The notes under the pieces: model-generated
What the model was told of the DNA's origin: nothing
The model's database searches: none
Seen by the model: only the letters and a program-made list of their open reading frames with translations
In this document: in pieces, positions 8,069 through 16,515 of the stretch
How positions within the stretch are numbered: the first letter of the stretch is position 1
Layout: each line of letters starts with the position of its first letter
Translations under genes and position numbers: made by a program
NCBI GenBank assembly: GCA_017481925.1
Contig: JAFUOK010000019.1
Location: 1-34,102, forward strand
Direction of reading: 5' to 3'
Length of the DNA stretch: 34,102 bases
Source of the DNA: Alistipes sp.
Lineage (GTDB): Bacteria; Bacteroidota; Bacteroidia; Bacteroidales; Rikenellaceae

Positions 8069-9364
8069 ATGAAGCGTCGAGTAAGTTTTCATACATTGGG
8101 TTGTAAGCTCAATTTCTCGGAGAGTTCCACCATCGCCCGCCAATTCGAAGAGGGCGGTTTTGTTCGCGTGGGAGCCAACGACGAGGCCGATATATGTGTT
8201 ATCAACAGCTGTTCCGTAACCGAGCACGCCGACAAGAAATGCCGTAACATTATCCGCAAACTACACCGCCGCAACCCCAACGCCATTATTGCCGTCACAG
8301 GGTGCTATGCACAGTTAAAACCCTACGAAATAGCAAAGATCGAGGGCGTGGATATTGTACTGGGTAACAACGACAAAGGCGATTTATATCAACGAGTGGT
8401 TGAGATCAGCGAACGTGGCACAGCACAGGTATATAGCTGCGACTGCGAGGAGATCACCCGCTTCTTCTCGGCCTTCTCGTCGGGCGACCGCACCCGTTCG
8501 TTCCTGAAGGTACAGGATGGTTGCGACTACAAGTGCGCCTACTGCACCATACACTATGCTCGCGGTTCGAGCCGCAACATCCCCATCGCCGACCTTACAG
8601 AGGAGGCACGCAAAGTGGCCGCCACGGGCTTGAAGGAGATAGTCATCACGGGTGTCAATACGGGCGATTTCGGCCGCACTACGGGCGAGAAATTCATCGA
8701 CCTGCTGCGAGCTTTGAACGATGTGGAGGGCATCGAGCGCTACCGCATTTCGTCTATTGAGCCAAACCTTATAACTGACGAGATAATAGAATTTTGCGCC
8801 GCCTCACCTAAATTTCAACATCACTTTCATATTCCACTCCAAAGTGGCTCGGATCACATACTCGGTCTGATGCGTCGCCGCTACACCTCCTCGCGCTTTG
8901 CCGACCGCATCGAGAAGATTCGTTCGCTGATGCCCGACGCCTTTATCGGCATCGACGTAATCACGGGTTTTCCCGGTGAAAAGGAGGAGCATTTCCGCGA
9001 GACCTACGACCTTCTGGCGCGTCTGCGTCCCGCCTTTCTGCACATCTTCCCATTCTCGGAGCGACCGGGCACGCCCGCTGTGGATATGCCCGACAAGGTG
9101 CCTTCGTACATCTCTACACAACGTGTGTCGCAGCTGGAGGAGCTGTGCGATGTGTTGCATTATGACTTCTGCGCAAATGACGTTGGCAAGGAGGCCGATG
9201 TGTTGTTCGAGAGCACGATGCGTGACGGACTGATGTACGGTTATACGGGCAACTACATCCGCGTCAAGGCACCCTACCGCCGCGACTGCATCAACCGCAT
9301 CTGCCGCGTGAAATTGCTCTCCATAGACCAAAGTCACGATGTTGTGGCCGAGATTTTGGAGTAA
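8069..9364 (+). CDS. mtaB: tRNA (N6-threonylcarbamoyladenosine(37)-C2)-methylthiotransferase MtaB
   Basis: Radical SAM methylthiotransferase that turns t6A37 into ms2t6A37 in tRNAs reading ANN codons. It is 431 residues from the ATG at 8069. The N-terminal MTTase domain binds one [4Fe-4S] cluster through Cys12 (TLGCKLN), Cys48 (NSCSVT) and Cys79 (TGCYAQ). The radical SAM domain has the CxxxCxxC triad at Cys152, Cys156 and Cys159 (CDYKCAYC). The TLGCKLN and NSCSVT wording is typical of MtaB rather than MiaB or RimO. A C-terminal segment from about 375 may be the TRAM domain. The frame stays open to a TTG at 8042, but that would sit on the predicted transcription start. It is monocistronic and divergent from the permease operon. 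Confidence 0.93.
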   Translation: MKRRVSFHTLGCKLNFSESSTIARQFEEGGFVRVGANDEADICVINSCSVTEHADKKCRNIIRKLHRRNPNAIIAVTGCYAQLKPYEIAKIEGVDIVLGNNDKGDLYQRVVEISERGTAQVYSCDCEEITRFFSAFSSGDRTRSFLKVQDGCDYKCAYCTIHYARGSSRNIPIADLTEEARKVAATGLKEIVITGVNTGDFGRTTGEKFIDLLRALNDVEGIERYRISSIEPNLITDEIIEFCAASPKFQHHFHIPLQSGSDHILGLMRRRYTSSRFADRIEKIRSLMPDAFIGIDVITGFPGEKEEHFRETYDLLARLRPAFLHIFPFSERPGTPAVDMPDKVPSYISTQRVSQLEELCDVLHYDFCANDVGKEADVLFESTMRDGLMYGYTGNYIRVKAPYRRDCINRICRVKLLSIDQSHDVVAEILE

Positions 9365-9389
9365 AACGTTTTTTCCAAAGGAAAAAGTC

Positions 9390-9419
9390 TTGGGGTTAAG
9401 AGAATTATTCTTATATTTG
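9390..9419 (+). promoter_or_regulatory. Promoter of the sensor-trkH-SPOR-nfeD-floA operon
   Basis: TTG (9390-9392), a 19-base spacer and TATATTTG (9412-9419) make one of the best-matching Bacteroidota promoters in the window. It lies 25 bases upstream of the first ATG (9445). No comparably clear promoter is seen between the following four genes. Confidence 0.85.
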
Positions 9420-9444
9420 CGTGATTAGCATAAAGTGATTCGTT

Positions 9445-10248
9445 ATGACCGGTATTCGCAAGAGAGTAACCATCGGATTTTTGAGTATCATCGTGCTTCT
9501 GTTTTTCTCGGGTTTGGTATCGTTATTTGAGCTGAACCACATGAGTACAGATATCGACTCTATCCTGAGCAGCAACCATCAGGGCATAGCCCTCACGGAG
9601 GGTATGCTCGACGCCATACGTGCCAACGACCGTGCCGTGATACGCTACGCCGTATTGCGTGATGTGGCATACGCCGACTCGTGCCGTGTGAGTGCTACCA
9701 ACTTTGCGTCAAAGGTTCACTCTGCCCGCGAGCAGATATCGTCGTCAGCCACAACACTTTTCGACTCGCTGGAGGCCTCGGCTATGCGTTTGGCGACACT
9801 TGTTGAGGAGTTGCGTGCAAGCCGTCAGGTGGAGTTGAGTCTGCTGCCCGACTCACTGCGTGCCGACACCCTCACATTCAACGGCAGCGACTGGTACAAC
9901 AACGAGTACCACCCCGCCTACAACACCGCCAGCAATCAGATTCTGCAGGTGCTCACCCACGCACAGAGTTCGCTATCGCCCCGCGCCGAGCGACTGAGCC
10001 GCAACGCCTATCGTGCCGTGACGCCGGTATTTATCTCGCTCGTGGTGATGATCATCATCCTGATGATGTTCTACTACTTCATCCTGATCTACACCGTCAA
10101 GCCCATCGTCGAGATGAACAAGAGCCTGGCCGACTGGATACGTTACCGACTACCCTTTGCCCCCAAGGCGGAGTATCGTGACGAAATAGCCGAGCTACGC
10201 GACAAGATAGAATCTGTCACCACAAACACTAAACTCCCCACGAAATAA
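9445..10248 (+). CDS. Sensor-like membrane protein: four-helix periplasmic domain plus HAMP, no output domain
   Basis: A 267-residue protein built like the front half of a chemoreceptor or histidine kinase. A first membrane helix (about 10-30) is followed by a mostly helical periplasmic region (about 31-190) that resembles the 4HB_MCP sensor fold. A second membrane helix (about 195-217) leads into a HAMP-like segment beginning YTVKPIVEMNKSLADW and ending at about residue 260. The protein then stops, with no kinase, methyl-accepting, cyclase or other output domain. It heads the operon and is followed by trkH after 8 bases, so a role in sensing or regulating at the membrane is possible but unproven. 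The stop is followed at once by trkH, so a frameshifted output domain downstream is not hidden here. Confidence 0.75.
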   Translation: MTGIRKRVTIGFLSIIVLLFFSGLVSLFELNHMSTDIDSILSSNHQGIALTEGMLDAIRANDRAVIRYAVLRDVAYADSCRVSATNFASKVHSAREQISSSATTLFDSLEASAMRLATLVEELRASRQVELSLLPDSLRADTLTFNGSDWYNNEYHPAYNTASNQILQVLTHAQSSLSPRAERLSRNAYRAVTPVFISLVVMIIILMMFYYFILIYTVKPIVEMNKSLADWIRYRLPFAPKAEYRDEIAELRDKIESVTTNTKLPTK

Positions 10249-10256
10249 CCCCCGAT

Positions 10257-11705
10257 ATGCGATATAGCGTGGTCATAAGGTATATAGGAATGGTGCTGCT
10301 TGTCCTGGCGGCATTTATGCTTGTGTCGGCCGGCATATCGTATGTGAGCGGAGTCGATTCAGCCTATACGCCACTCATTATGTCGTCGCTGCTGACACTT
10401 CTGATTGGTTGCTTCCCTTTGATATTCGTACCACGGTCAGATCACATATCTCAAAAGGAGGGTTATTGTATAGTCGTAGGTGCGTGGATCGTATCGAGTA
10501 TCGTGGGTATGTTCCCCTACCTGATGTGGGGCGGCGAGTTTACCCCCATAAATGCTTGGTTTGAAAGTGTTTCGGGCTTTACCACCACAGGAGCATCCAT
10601 ACTCAACAACATCGAGGCTCTGCCTCGTGGCCTGCTCTTCTGGCGTATGGCTACAAGTTGGATCGGAGGTATCGGCGTTGTGATGTTTGCATTGGTGATT
10701 CTGCCCTCGATCGGCAAGAGCAAGATGATGCTTTCGCACTTCGAGCTGTCGTCGCTTGCCAAGGATAACTTCAATCTCTACCGCACCCCTACTGTTGTAC
10801 GTATTATCCTCTCGGTATATATTGGGCTTACCATCGTTTCAATCCTTGTGCTGAAACTCTGCGGAATGAATTGGTTTGATGCCGTATGTCACGCCATGTC
10901 GGCCTGCAGCACGTGCGGCTTCAGCACCAAGAACCTCAGCATCGGCTGGTTCAACTCTGCCACCATTGAGATGGTGCTGGTGGTCATTATGCTCATCTCG
11001 GGTATTCACTTCGGACTGATCTTCGCCACGCTCACACGCAAGCGCAACAACATCTTCCGTTCGGAGACTACCCGCACCTACTTCTCCGTGATTGCCATAT
11101 CGGCACTGATCATAGGCATAAGCCTGTGGGCAGCAGATATATACCCGTCACTCTTCGGTTCACTGCGTAGTGCGCTGTTCCACACCGTGTCGCTCATCAC
11201 TACCACGGGTTTTGCCACTACCGACTGTAACACGTGGACATCTGTTGCCATACTGATTCTGATGTTCTGCTCATTCGTATGCGCCTGCGCAGGCTCTACA
11301 TCGGGAGGATTGAAAATGGATCGTCTGCTGGTGGCTGTGAAGATGCTCCGCAACCGTCTGCGCTCGCAACAACACCCCAACGCCATCTTCCGCACCAAGG
11401 TGGACGGCATACCGCAGGACAAGGAGATGCTAAACGGAGTGATGGTATATATTGTTGCGTACATGCTACTCATTCTGATAGGAGCCTTTACCAACACCCT
11501 GCTCGGCGCCGACCTGATGACAGGCTTCTCGGCTTCGATTGTGTGTGTGAGCAACGTGGGCCCCGGCTTTGGTGAGGTGGGTACGATGGACAACTACTCG
11601 CTCCTGCCCGCTCTGATGAAATTTAATTTGACGGCACTGATGTTATTCGGTCGTCTTGAGATATTTGGATTGATACAACTTTTCTTTATTCGTTGGTGGA
11701 GATGA
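10257..11705 (+). CDS. trkH: Potassium uptake protein, TrkH/KtrB family
   Basis: A 482-residue K+ channel-like transporter subunit of the inner membrane. The four pore repeats of the family are visible: FTTTGAS (TTTG at 109-112), CSTCGFSTKN, TTTGFATTD and SNVGPGFGE, each supplying a selectivity-filter Gly. Many hydrophobic segments fill the rest. TrkH usually needs a cytosolic nucleotide-binding RCK partner (TrkA/KtrA). None is encoded in this window, so the partner lies elsewhere or is replaced. The gene follows the sensor-like gene by 8 bases and its TGA overlaps the next ATG by four bases (ATGA, 11702-11705), so the three are probably translated together. Confidence 0.95.
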   Translation: MRYSVVIRYIGMVLLVLAAFMLVSAGISYVSGVDSAYTPLIMSSLLTLLIGCFPLIFVPRSDHISQKEGYCIVVGAWIVSSIVGMFPYLMWGGEFTPINAWFESVSGFTTTGASILNNIEALPRGLLFWRMATSWIGGIGVVMFALVILPSIGKSKMMLSHFELSSLAKDNFNLYRTPTVVRIILSVYIGLTIVSILVLKLCGMNWFDAVCHAMSACSTCGFSTKNLSIGWFNSATIEMVLVVIMLISGIHFGLIFATLTRKRNNIFRSETTRTYFSVIAISALIIGISLWAADIYPSLFGSLRSALFHTVSLITTTGFATTDCNTWTSVAILILMFCSFVCACAGSTSGGLKMDRLLVAVKMLRNRLRSQQHPNAIFRTKVDGIPQDKEMLNGVMVYIVAYMLLILIGAFTNTLLGADLMTGFSASIVCVSNVGPGFGEVGTMDNYSLLPALMKFNLTALMLFGRLEIFGLIQLFFIRWWR

Positions 11706-13237
11706 TTTTGCGACATAAACTACTCGCCGTCGCCCTGCTCTCCGTAGTGAGCCTCTCGGCCTGGGCACAGCAGGATGTGACGGTGCGAATACCCGAACTT
11801 GAAAACAACACAGAGTACCTCGACCTGTTGCGTAGCGATGTGCGTATGCGACAGCAGAGCGACTCACTGATGAGCGTCATACGCGACATACGAAGCGATT
11901 TGGCCCGCAATGCCGAGGAGCGTGACTCGCTCGCGCAGCTGCGAACAGACTCGCTCTCCGTGGTGCTTGCCGATACGGAGAGTGCCATATACAACATACG
12001 TGGTCAGATGATGAAACTCGTCGATAGAATCAACGCTATCGAGCAGGAGCATCTGCTCGCCTCGATGGGTAACATACGTGGCGTAGCCGAGCAGGCCTCA
12101 GGCTCTATATTTACCAACGCCTACTTCCGCAAAAGCATCGACCCTGACGACTACAAGGCCCTCGCCGCTGCAAACGTAGCCGAGAGCAAGGCGGCCGAGT
12201 ATGCCCGCACATACGTTGCCAACTACGACAAGATCAAGCAGATGTACGACAAGTACGTGCTGGCACGCACCGAAGCCGAGGCCGAGGAGATATATGCCCA
12301 GATGGCAACACTGATGGACGAGAACAACCAGCTGGAGCGCAATCTGGAGCAGACGTGGATGGAGATCTACGACCAGAAGAGTTACGTCTATGCCTACTTC
12401 TTCGAGAAGGAGGAGCGCGACGACATACTGGACCTCACGGAGTCGATGATGATGGAGGCACGCGAGGAGAAACTCGCCTCGATAGATAACCTTGCATCGG
12501 AGCCGCTGGCCGACTACCGTCTGCAGAAGCACGTCATCCTCAACTACGAGACCTACGTAGCCAAACTGCTCAACAACACGTCAGCTATTGACTCCTTGTC
12601 GAACGCTTCACGTGCCGTAAGACAGATCGACTACCGCATACCGGCTCTGGATATTGAGCGCCGTTCGTTTGTCGATTATTCGGCCATAGAGTTCACACAG
12701 CGCAGCCCCTACAACTCGCAGAACCCAATCCCCGAGTGCATCGTCTATGAGTATGGCACCATCTACCGTATCCTGCTCGGAACGTTCAAGTACAAGCAGC
12801 AAGTATCCATCTTCCGCAACGCCTCACCGCTCTGCATCGAGACGCTGGAGGATGGCCGTTTCAGCTACTATGCCGGAGGCTTCCGCTCTCGCACCGAGGC
12901 GGAGAAGGCCGTGGAGGTGATGAAGAAGAAGGGTTTTCGTAATCCGCAAATTGTCGAGTGGTGCGACGGCATCAAGACCAACCTCTCGGAGGCAGGCGAA
13001 GTATCTTACCGTCTGATGATTAGCGGCGGTGCGCTCACAAGCGAGGTGCGCGAGGTGATAGAGACTATGGCTGTCGATTGCCAGCTCTCACGCCTTGCCG
13101 AGGATAGCTTCTCGGTGGGTATGTTCGCCAGCCGAGCTATGGCAGATCGTGTAGCACAAGCCATCACAAAGAGCGACAGCGCACTCACGGTAGAGGTCGA
13201 GGAGTTGCGCCCCGAGGCTGAAGAAGAGGAGGAGTAA
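11702..13237 (+). CDS. Exported coiled-coil protein with two SPOR-like C-terminal modules
   Basis: A 511-residue protein with a cleavable signal peptide (ending near SAWA-QQD, about residue 22). A long charged helical region (about 30-330) is probably coiled coil. Two segments that look like SPOR modules follow: one at about 350-420 (YRILLGTF ... YYAGGFRSRTEAEKAVEVMK) and one at about 433-505 (YRLMISGG ... FSVGMFASRAMADRVAQAI). SPOR domains bind denuded peptidoglycan. The tail is very acidic (PEAEEEEE). The frame is open from a TTG at 11693, but the ATG at 11702 is preferred because it forms the classic ATGA overlap with the trkH stop. I do not recognise a named family. A periplasmic, cell-wall-associated role in the same operon as NfeD and FloA is an inference. 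Confidence 0.7.
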   Translation: MILRHKLLAVALLSVVSLSAWAQQDVTVRIPELENNTEYLDLLRSDVRMRQQSDSLMSVIRDIRSDLARNAEERDSLAQLRTDSLSVVLADTESAIYNIRGQMMKLVDRINAIEQEHLLASMGNIRGVAEQASGSIFTNAYFRKSIDPDDYKALAAANVAESKAAEYARTYVANYDKIKQMYDKYVLARTEAEAEEIYAQMATLMDENNQLERNLEQTWMEIYDQKSYVYAYFFEKEERDDILDLTESMMMEAREEKLASIDNLASEPLADYRLQKHVILNYETYVAKLLNNTSAIDSLSNASRAVRQIDYRIPALDIERRSFVDYSAIEFTQRSPYNSQNPIPECIVYEYGTIYRILLGTFKYKQQVSIFRNASPLCIETLEDGRFSYYAGGFRSRTEAEKAVEVMKKKGFRNPQIVEWCDGIKTNLSEAGEVSYRLMISGGALTSEVREVIETMAVDCQLSRLAEDSFSVGMFASRAMADRVAQAITKSDSALTVEVEELRPEAEEEEE

Positions 13238-13258
13238 AACACAAAAAAGCATATAACT

Positions 13259-13726
13259 ATGGGAATGGTTATTTTTCTAATCGTATTGGGACTATTTTTT
13301 CTCGTTGCCGAGCTGGTCTTTCTGCCGGGTGCGGCGCTGGGTGTGATTCTCTCGCTAGCGAGCTATGCGGCAGCCATCTACTTCGCATTCGTGCGTCTGG
13401 GTATGGTGAGCGGCTTTATCGTCGTGGGCGTCATTATTCTGCTCTCGCTCATTGCCACCGTCATCTCGCTACGTGCCAAGACGTGGCAACGCTTCGCCCT
13501 CAAGGATAAGGTCGAGGGACAAAGTATGGAGACCCCTGCCGACACTCTGCACGTGGGTGACTGCGGTGTGGCTACATCACGCCTCTCGCCTATGGGCAAG
13601 GTTACAATCAAGGGCAAGGAGTATGAGGCCAAGTCGGCCGAGGCATATATAGACCAGCGTTCGGAGGTGGAGGTTACGGGCTTTGAGAACTTCACCGTGA
13701 TTGTCAAGATGCGCAAGGCGGAGTAA
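13259..13726 (+). CDS. NfeD-like membrane protein
   Basis: A 155-residue short-form NfeD protein. Two to three hydrophobic segments occupy residues 3-70, including FLVAELVFLPGAALGVILSL, and a C-terminal OB-fold-like beta domain (about 95-152) ends in VTGFENFTVIVK. Short NfeD proteins are commonly encoded beside flotillin or SPFH proteins and are thought to partner them in membrane microdomains. That is exactly the context here, with floA 48 bases downstream. No serine protease part is present, so this is not the long NfeD form. It lies 21 bases after the SPOR-like gene in the same operon. Confidence 0.88.
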   Translation: MGMVIFLIVLGLFFLVAELVFLPGAALGVILSLASYAAAIYFAFVRLGMVSGFIVVGVIILLSLIATVISLRAKTWQRFALKDKVEGQSMETPADTLHVGDCGVATSRLSPMGKVTIKGKEYEAKSAEAYIDQRSEVEVTGFENFTVIVKMRKAE

Positions 13727-13774
13727 TCTGCACGTTGTGCGAAACAAAGAAAAACCAAATAAAACTATACAATT

Positions 13775-14752
13775 ATGATGGACGAAATGCAAATTGGATT
13801 TGTGGCTATCGTGGGTCTGTTGGCCTTTATCGCCATTTGGATAATATTCTACTTCATCCCCGTGGGCTTGTGGTTCTCGGCTCTGGTGTCGGGCGTGAAG
13901 ATCAACCTGCTGCAACTCTTCCTTATGCGTTGGCGTAGAGTTCCCCCCGGGGTTATCGTATCGTCAATGATTGAGGGAACGAAGGCGGGACTTAAGCTCG
14001 ACCCCAACGAGTTGGAGGCGCACTATCTGGCGGGTGGTAACGTGACGAACGTTGTCCACGCCCTGGTGTCGGCACAGAAGGCAAATATCAACCTCAACTT
14101 CCAGATGGCTACGGCTATCGACCTGGCGGGTCGTGATGTATTTGAGGCTGTGCAGATGTCTGTAAATCCTAAGGTTATCAACACTCCTCCCGTGGCGGCT
14201 GTGGCTAAGGATGGTATCCAACTTATCGCCAAGGCGCGTGTTACCGTTCGTGCCAACATCAAGCAGTTGGTCGGTGGTGCCGGCGAGGAGACCGTGTTGG
14301 CGCGTGTGGGCGAGGGTATCGTATCCTCTATCGGTTCGGCTATGTCGCACAAGATCGTGCTGGAGAACCCCGACTCAATCTCTCGCGTGGTGCTGGAGAA
14401 GGGTCTGGATGCAGGTACTGCGTTTGAGATTCTTTCGATCGATATTGCCGATATTGACGTAGGTAAAAACATCGGCGCACAGTTGCAGATGGATCAGGCC
14501 GATGCCGACAAGAATATCGCACAGGCCAAGGCCGAGGAGCGTCGTGCTATGGCTGTGGCGCTGGAGCAGGAGAATTTGGCAAAGGCGCAGGAGGCACGTG
14601 CAAAGGTTATCCTTGCCGAGGCCGAGGTACCGCTGGCTATGGCCGAGGCGTTCCGCAACGGCAACCTGGGTATTATGGACTACTACAAGATGAAGAACAT
14701 AATGGCCGATACGCAGATGCGTGACGCTATCTCAAAGACGGACAAGAAGTAA
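13775..14752 (+). CDS. floA: Flotillin-like protein FloA
   Basis: A 325-residue bacterial flotillin of the UPF0365 family that oligomerises in functional membrane microdomains and affects membrane fluidity and protein assembly. An N-terminal hydrophobic hairpin or helix (about 7-30) anchors it. The SPFH-like region carries the strongly conserved [20 protein letters not shown] and [22 protein letters not shown] stretches. An Ala/Glu-rich helical tail (about 235-300, [27 protein letters not shown]-type repeats) is the flotillin coiled region. The length matches the family. A second ATG directly follows the first (13778), so the true start could be either. It is the last gene of the operon and has a strong terminator after it. 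Confidence 0.95.
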   Translation: MMDEMQIGFVAIVGLLAFIAIWIIFYFIPVGLWFSALVSGVKINLLQLFLMRWRRVPPGVIVSSMIEGTKAGLKLDPNELEAHYLAGGNVTNVVHALVSAQKANINLNFQMATAIDLAGRDVFEAVQMSVNPKVINTPPVAAVAKDGIQLIAKARVTVRANIKQLVGGAGEETVLARVGEGIVSSIGSAMSHKIVLENPDSISRVVLEKGLDAGTAFEILSIDIADIDVGKNIGAQLQMDQADADKNIAQAKAEERRAMAVALEQENLAKAQEARAKVILAEAEVPLAMAEAFRNGNLGIMDYYKMKNIMADTQMRDAISKTDKK

Positions 14753-14773
14753 TCCGTGCTACGCTTCACACAA

Positions 14774-14807
14774 GAGCCTATCTCCGCCTTGGAGGTAGGC
14801 TCTTTTT
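14774..14807 (+). terminator. Intrinsic terminator of the floA operon
   Basis: Twelve-base arms (14774-14785 and 14791-14802, one G-T wobble) around a five-base loop, followed by five T (14803-14807). It begins 21 bases past the floA stop codon. Confidence 0.92.
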
Positions 14808-14872
14808 GCATATTTTCCTACGGAAAAACAATAAAACAGAGGTCAAAACGTTTAGATGATGGTGCGATTTAG

Positions 14873-14901
14873 CACGCGCGCGTGAAATAATTGATATTTC
14901 A
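14873..14901. repeat. Two adjacent palindromes upstream of the FISUMP lipoprotein promoter
   Basis: CACGCGCGCGTG (14873-14884) is a perfect 12-bp palindrome. It runs into TGAAATA-attga-TATTTCA (14883-14901), a perfect 7-bp inverted repeat. The second one ends just before the -33 TTG at 14902, a position suited to a regulator. No regulator is known. Confidence 0.5.
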
Positions 14902-14933
14902 TTGCTCAATTACGCAGGTTTTTGGTATATTTG
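14902..14933 (+). promoter_or_regulatory. Promoter of the FISUMP lipoprotein gene
   Basis: TTG (14902-14904), a 21-base spacer and TATATTTG (14926-14933), which fits TAnnTTTG exactly, 37 bases before the ATG at 14971. Confidence 0.75.
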
Positions 14934-14970
14934 CAGATATTTTTAACCGACTTTTAGAAAACGACAATAT

Positions 14971-16455
14971 ATGAAAACTCTTTTTCGAGCTATCATCTCT
15001 GCCACGCTCTGTGTGGCGCTTTGTGTAACCACATTCTCAGCGTGTACCACCAACGAGGTGTACGACTTTGAGTTTGAGCTCCCCGGACAGATCGTAACCG
15101 AGTTCGGCAAGACCATCGTCATACCCTTCAAGGCACGCAACATAACAAGTGTGGTTATCTCATCTTCGCCCAAGGGCTGGATAATCAAGAATATCGACCT
15201 CGACAACTGGACCATCACCATCACCGCCCCCACGGAGTATGCCAACGACGAGAATAAATATGAGGAGAACGGTACCCTCTCGCTCACGGGTTACACCGCC
15301 GCCAGCACCTCGGTACACGCCTCATCATACCTTTCGTTGCTCAGACAGGACATTGACCTTACGGACCAATATTCAAACTCATACGTCATCACACAGCCCG
15401 ACACACGTTACCACATCGACGTGACGCACAAGGGCGAATCGGAGGAGCGTATAGCTCCCGCCAACGTAGCCATACTGTGGCAGAGCTCTATCGGCTTGAT
15501 TAACTTCAGCAGTTTCATTCCCGAGAGCAACACCTTCACCTTCTACGTAGGCCACGAGACTACGACCGACGAGGATGGCAACCAAACGGGCACTCGCATC
15601 GCCGATGGTAACGCCGTAGTGGCCGCCTATGACGATGCGGGCAATATCATCTGGAGCTGGCACCTCTGGCTCACGGGCTCTGATCCCAAGACCAATGCCA
15701 TCACCACATCGGCTGGCGAGTTTATGGATCGCAACCTGGGTGCATACCACAATAGCGACGGCTCGGTAAAGATGGCCGACATCTACGGTTCGTATGGCCT
15801 CTACTACCAGTGGGGTCGCAAGGATCCGTTCCCACGCCCTACCGACTACCGCTTCACCGCAAACAGCGATCAGCTGATGTTCTCAGAGCTGGGAGCCGCC
15901 ATATCGCTCAACTATGCCGACAGCAAGACCGAGGGAGCAGGCACCTACGAATATGCCGTGGCTCATCCCATGACCTTCGTCAAGGGTTCGGCAGAGAATG
16001 GTTACGACTGGCTCTACTCATCACACGACAACACATTGTGGAGCGCCGACCATAAGAGCATGAACGACCCCTGCCCCCGTGGCTGGCGTCTGCCCGATGG
16101 CGAGGCCTTCACCGTATTCGATATTGCCGAGGAGCAGGATATGGCACCGTCTGCAGATGTAGAGAATATGTACGGCTGGCACCTTGTCGATACGGCTACC
16201 GACGCAAAGATGTTTATGCCGGGTGCAGGACGCCGCAGTTTTGAGACGGGCATCCTGACCAACATCAACAACTACGGCCTGGAGTACGTTCCCAAGCCCT
16301 GGACAGGCTACTACTGGACAGCAGGCGCAGGCGCCGAGGATGCAACATCGATGTTCTTCGATCTGAATACCACACGTGCCGTGAACAACCGCTACGAGCC
16401 CACAAAGCAGATGCACCGTGCCAACGCTATGCAGGTGCGCTGCGTGAGAGAGTAA
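14971..16455 (+). CDS. Lipoprotein with a C-terminal FISUMP (Fib_succ_major) domain
   Basis: A 494-residue predicted lipoprotein: signal sequence with lipobox FSAC, Cys25. Residues about 35-160 are beta-rich and resemble a BACON-like or Ig-like domain. The C-terminal half has the wording of the Fibrobacter succinogenes major paralogous (FISUMP) domain: FMDRNLGAY, GLYYQWGRKDPFP (from residue 275), DPCPRGWRLPDGEAF (about 365) and the final MQVRCVRE. Such proteins are cell-surface or outer-membrane lipoproteins of Bacteroidota with unknown biochemical role. The gene has its own promoter and terminator and converges on the DUF3575/DUF3868 operon, where a surface or fimbria-related role is possible. 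Function is not known. Confidence 0.8.
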   Translation: MKTLFRAIISATLCVALCVTTFSACTTNEVYDFEFELPGQIVTEFGKTIVIPFKARNITSVVISSSPKGWIIKNIDLDNWTITITAPTEYANDENKYEENGTLSLTGYTAASTSVHASSYLSLLRQDIDLTDQYSNSYVITQPDTRYHIDVTHKGESEERIAPANVAILWQSSIGLINFSSFIPESNTFTFYVGHETTTDEDGNQTGTRIADGNAVVAAYDDAGNIIWSWHLWLTGSDPKTNAITTSAGEFMDRNLGAYHNSDGSVKMADIYGSYGLYYQWGRKDPFPRPTDYRFTANSDQLMFSELGAAISLNYADSKTEGAGTYEYAVAHPMTFVKGSAENGYDWLYSSHDNTLWSADHKSMNDPCPRGWRLPDGEAFTVFDIAEEQDMAPSADVENMYGWHLVDTATDAKMFMPGAGRRSFETGILTNINNYGLEYVPKPWTGYYWTAGAGAEDATSMFFDLNTTRAVNNRYEPTKQMHRANAMQVRCVRE

Positions 16456-16473
16456 GATTCGTCACACAATAAC

Positions 16474-16510
16474 AAAGGCCATTCCCCGTCGGGAGTGGCC
16501 TTTATTTTTA
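16474..16510 (+). terminator. Intrinsic terminator of the FISUMP lipoprotein gene
   Basis: Arms 16474-16486 and 16491-16503 pair over 13 bases with one G-T wobble around a four-base loop, followed by a T-rich tail (16501-16510). It may also slow transcripts arriving from the convergent small lipoprotein gene, but the T tract is poor on that strand. Confidence 0.85.
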
Positions 16511-16515
16511 TGGTA

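Noticed and set aside
9370-9386. TTTTTCC-aaa-GGAAAAA hairpin after mtaB as a terminator
   Set aside because: The stem is short and A/T-rich, has only a three-base loop and is not followed by a T tract. It remains a weak candidate only.
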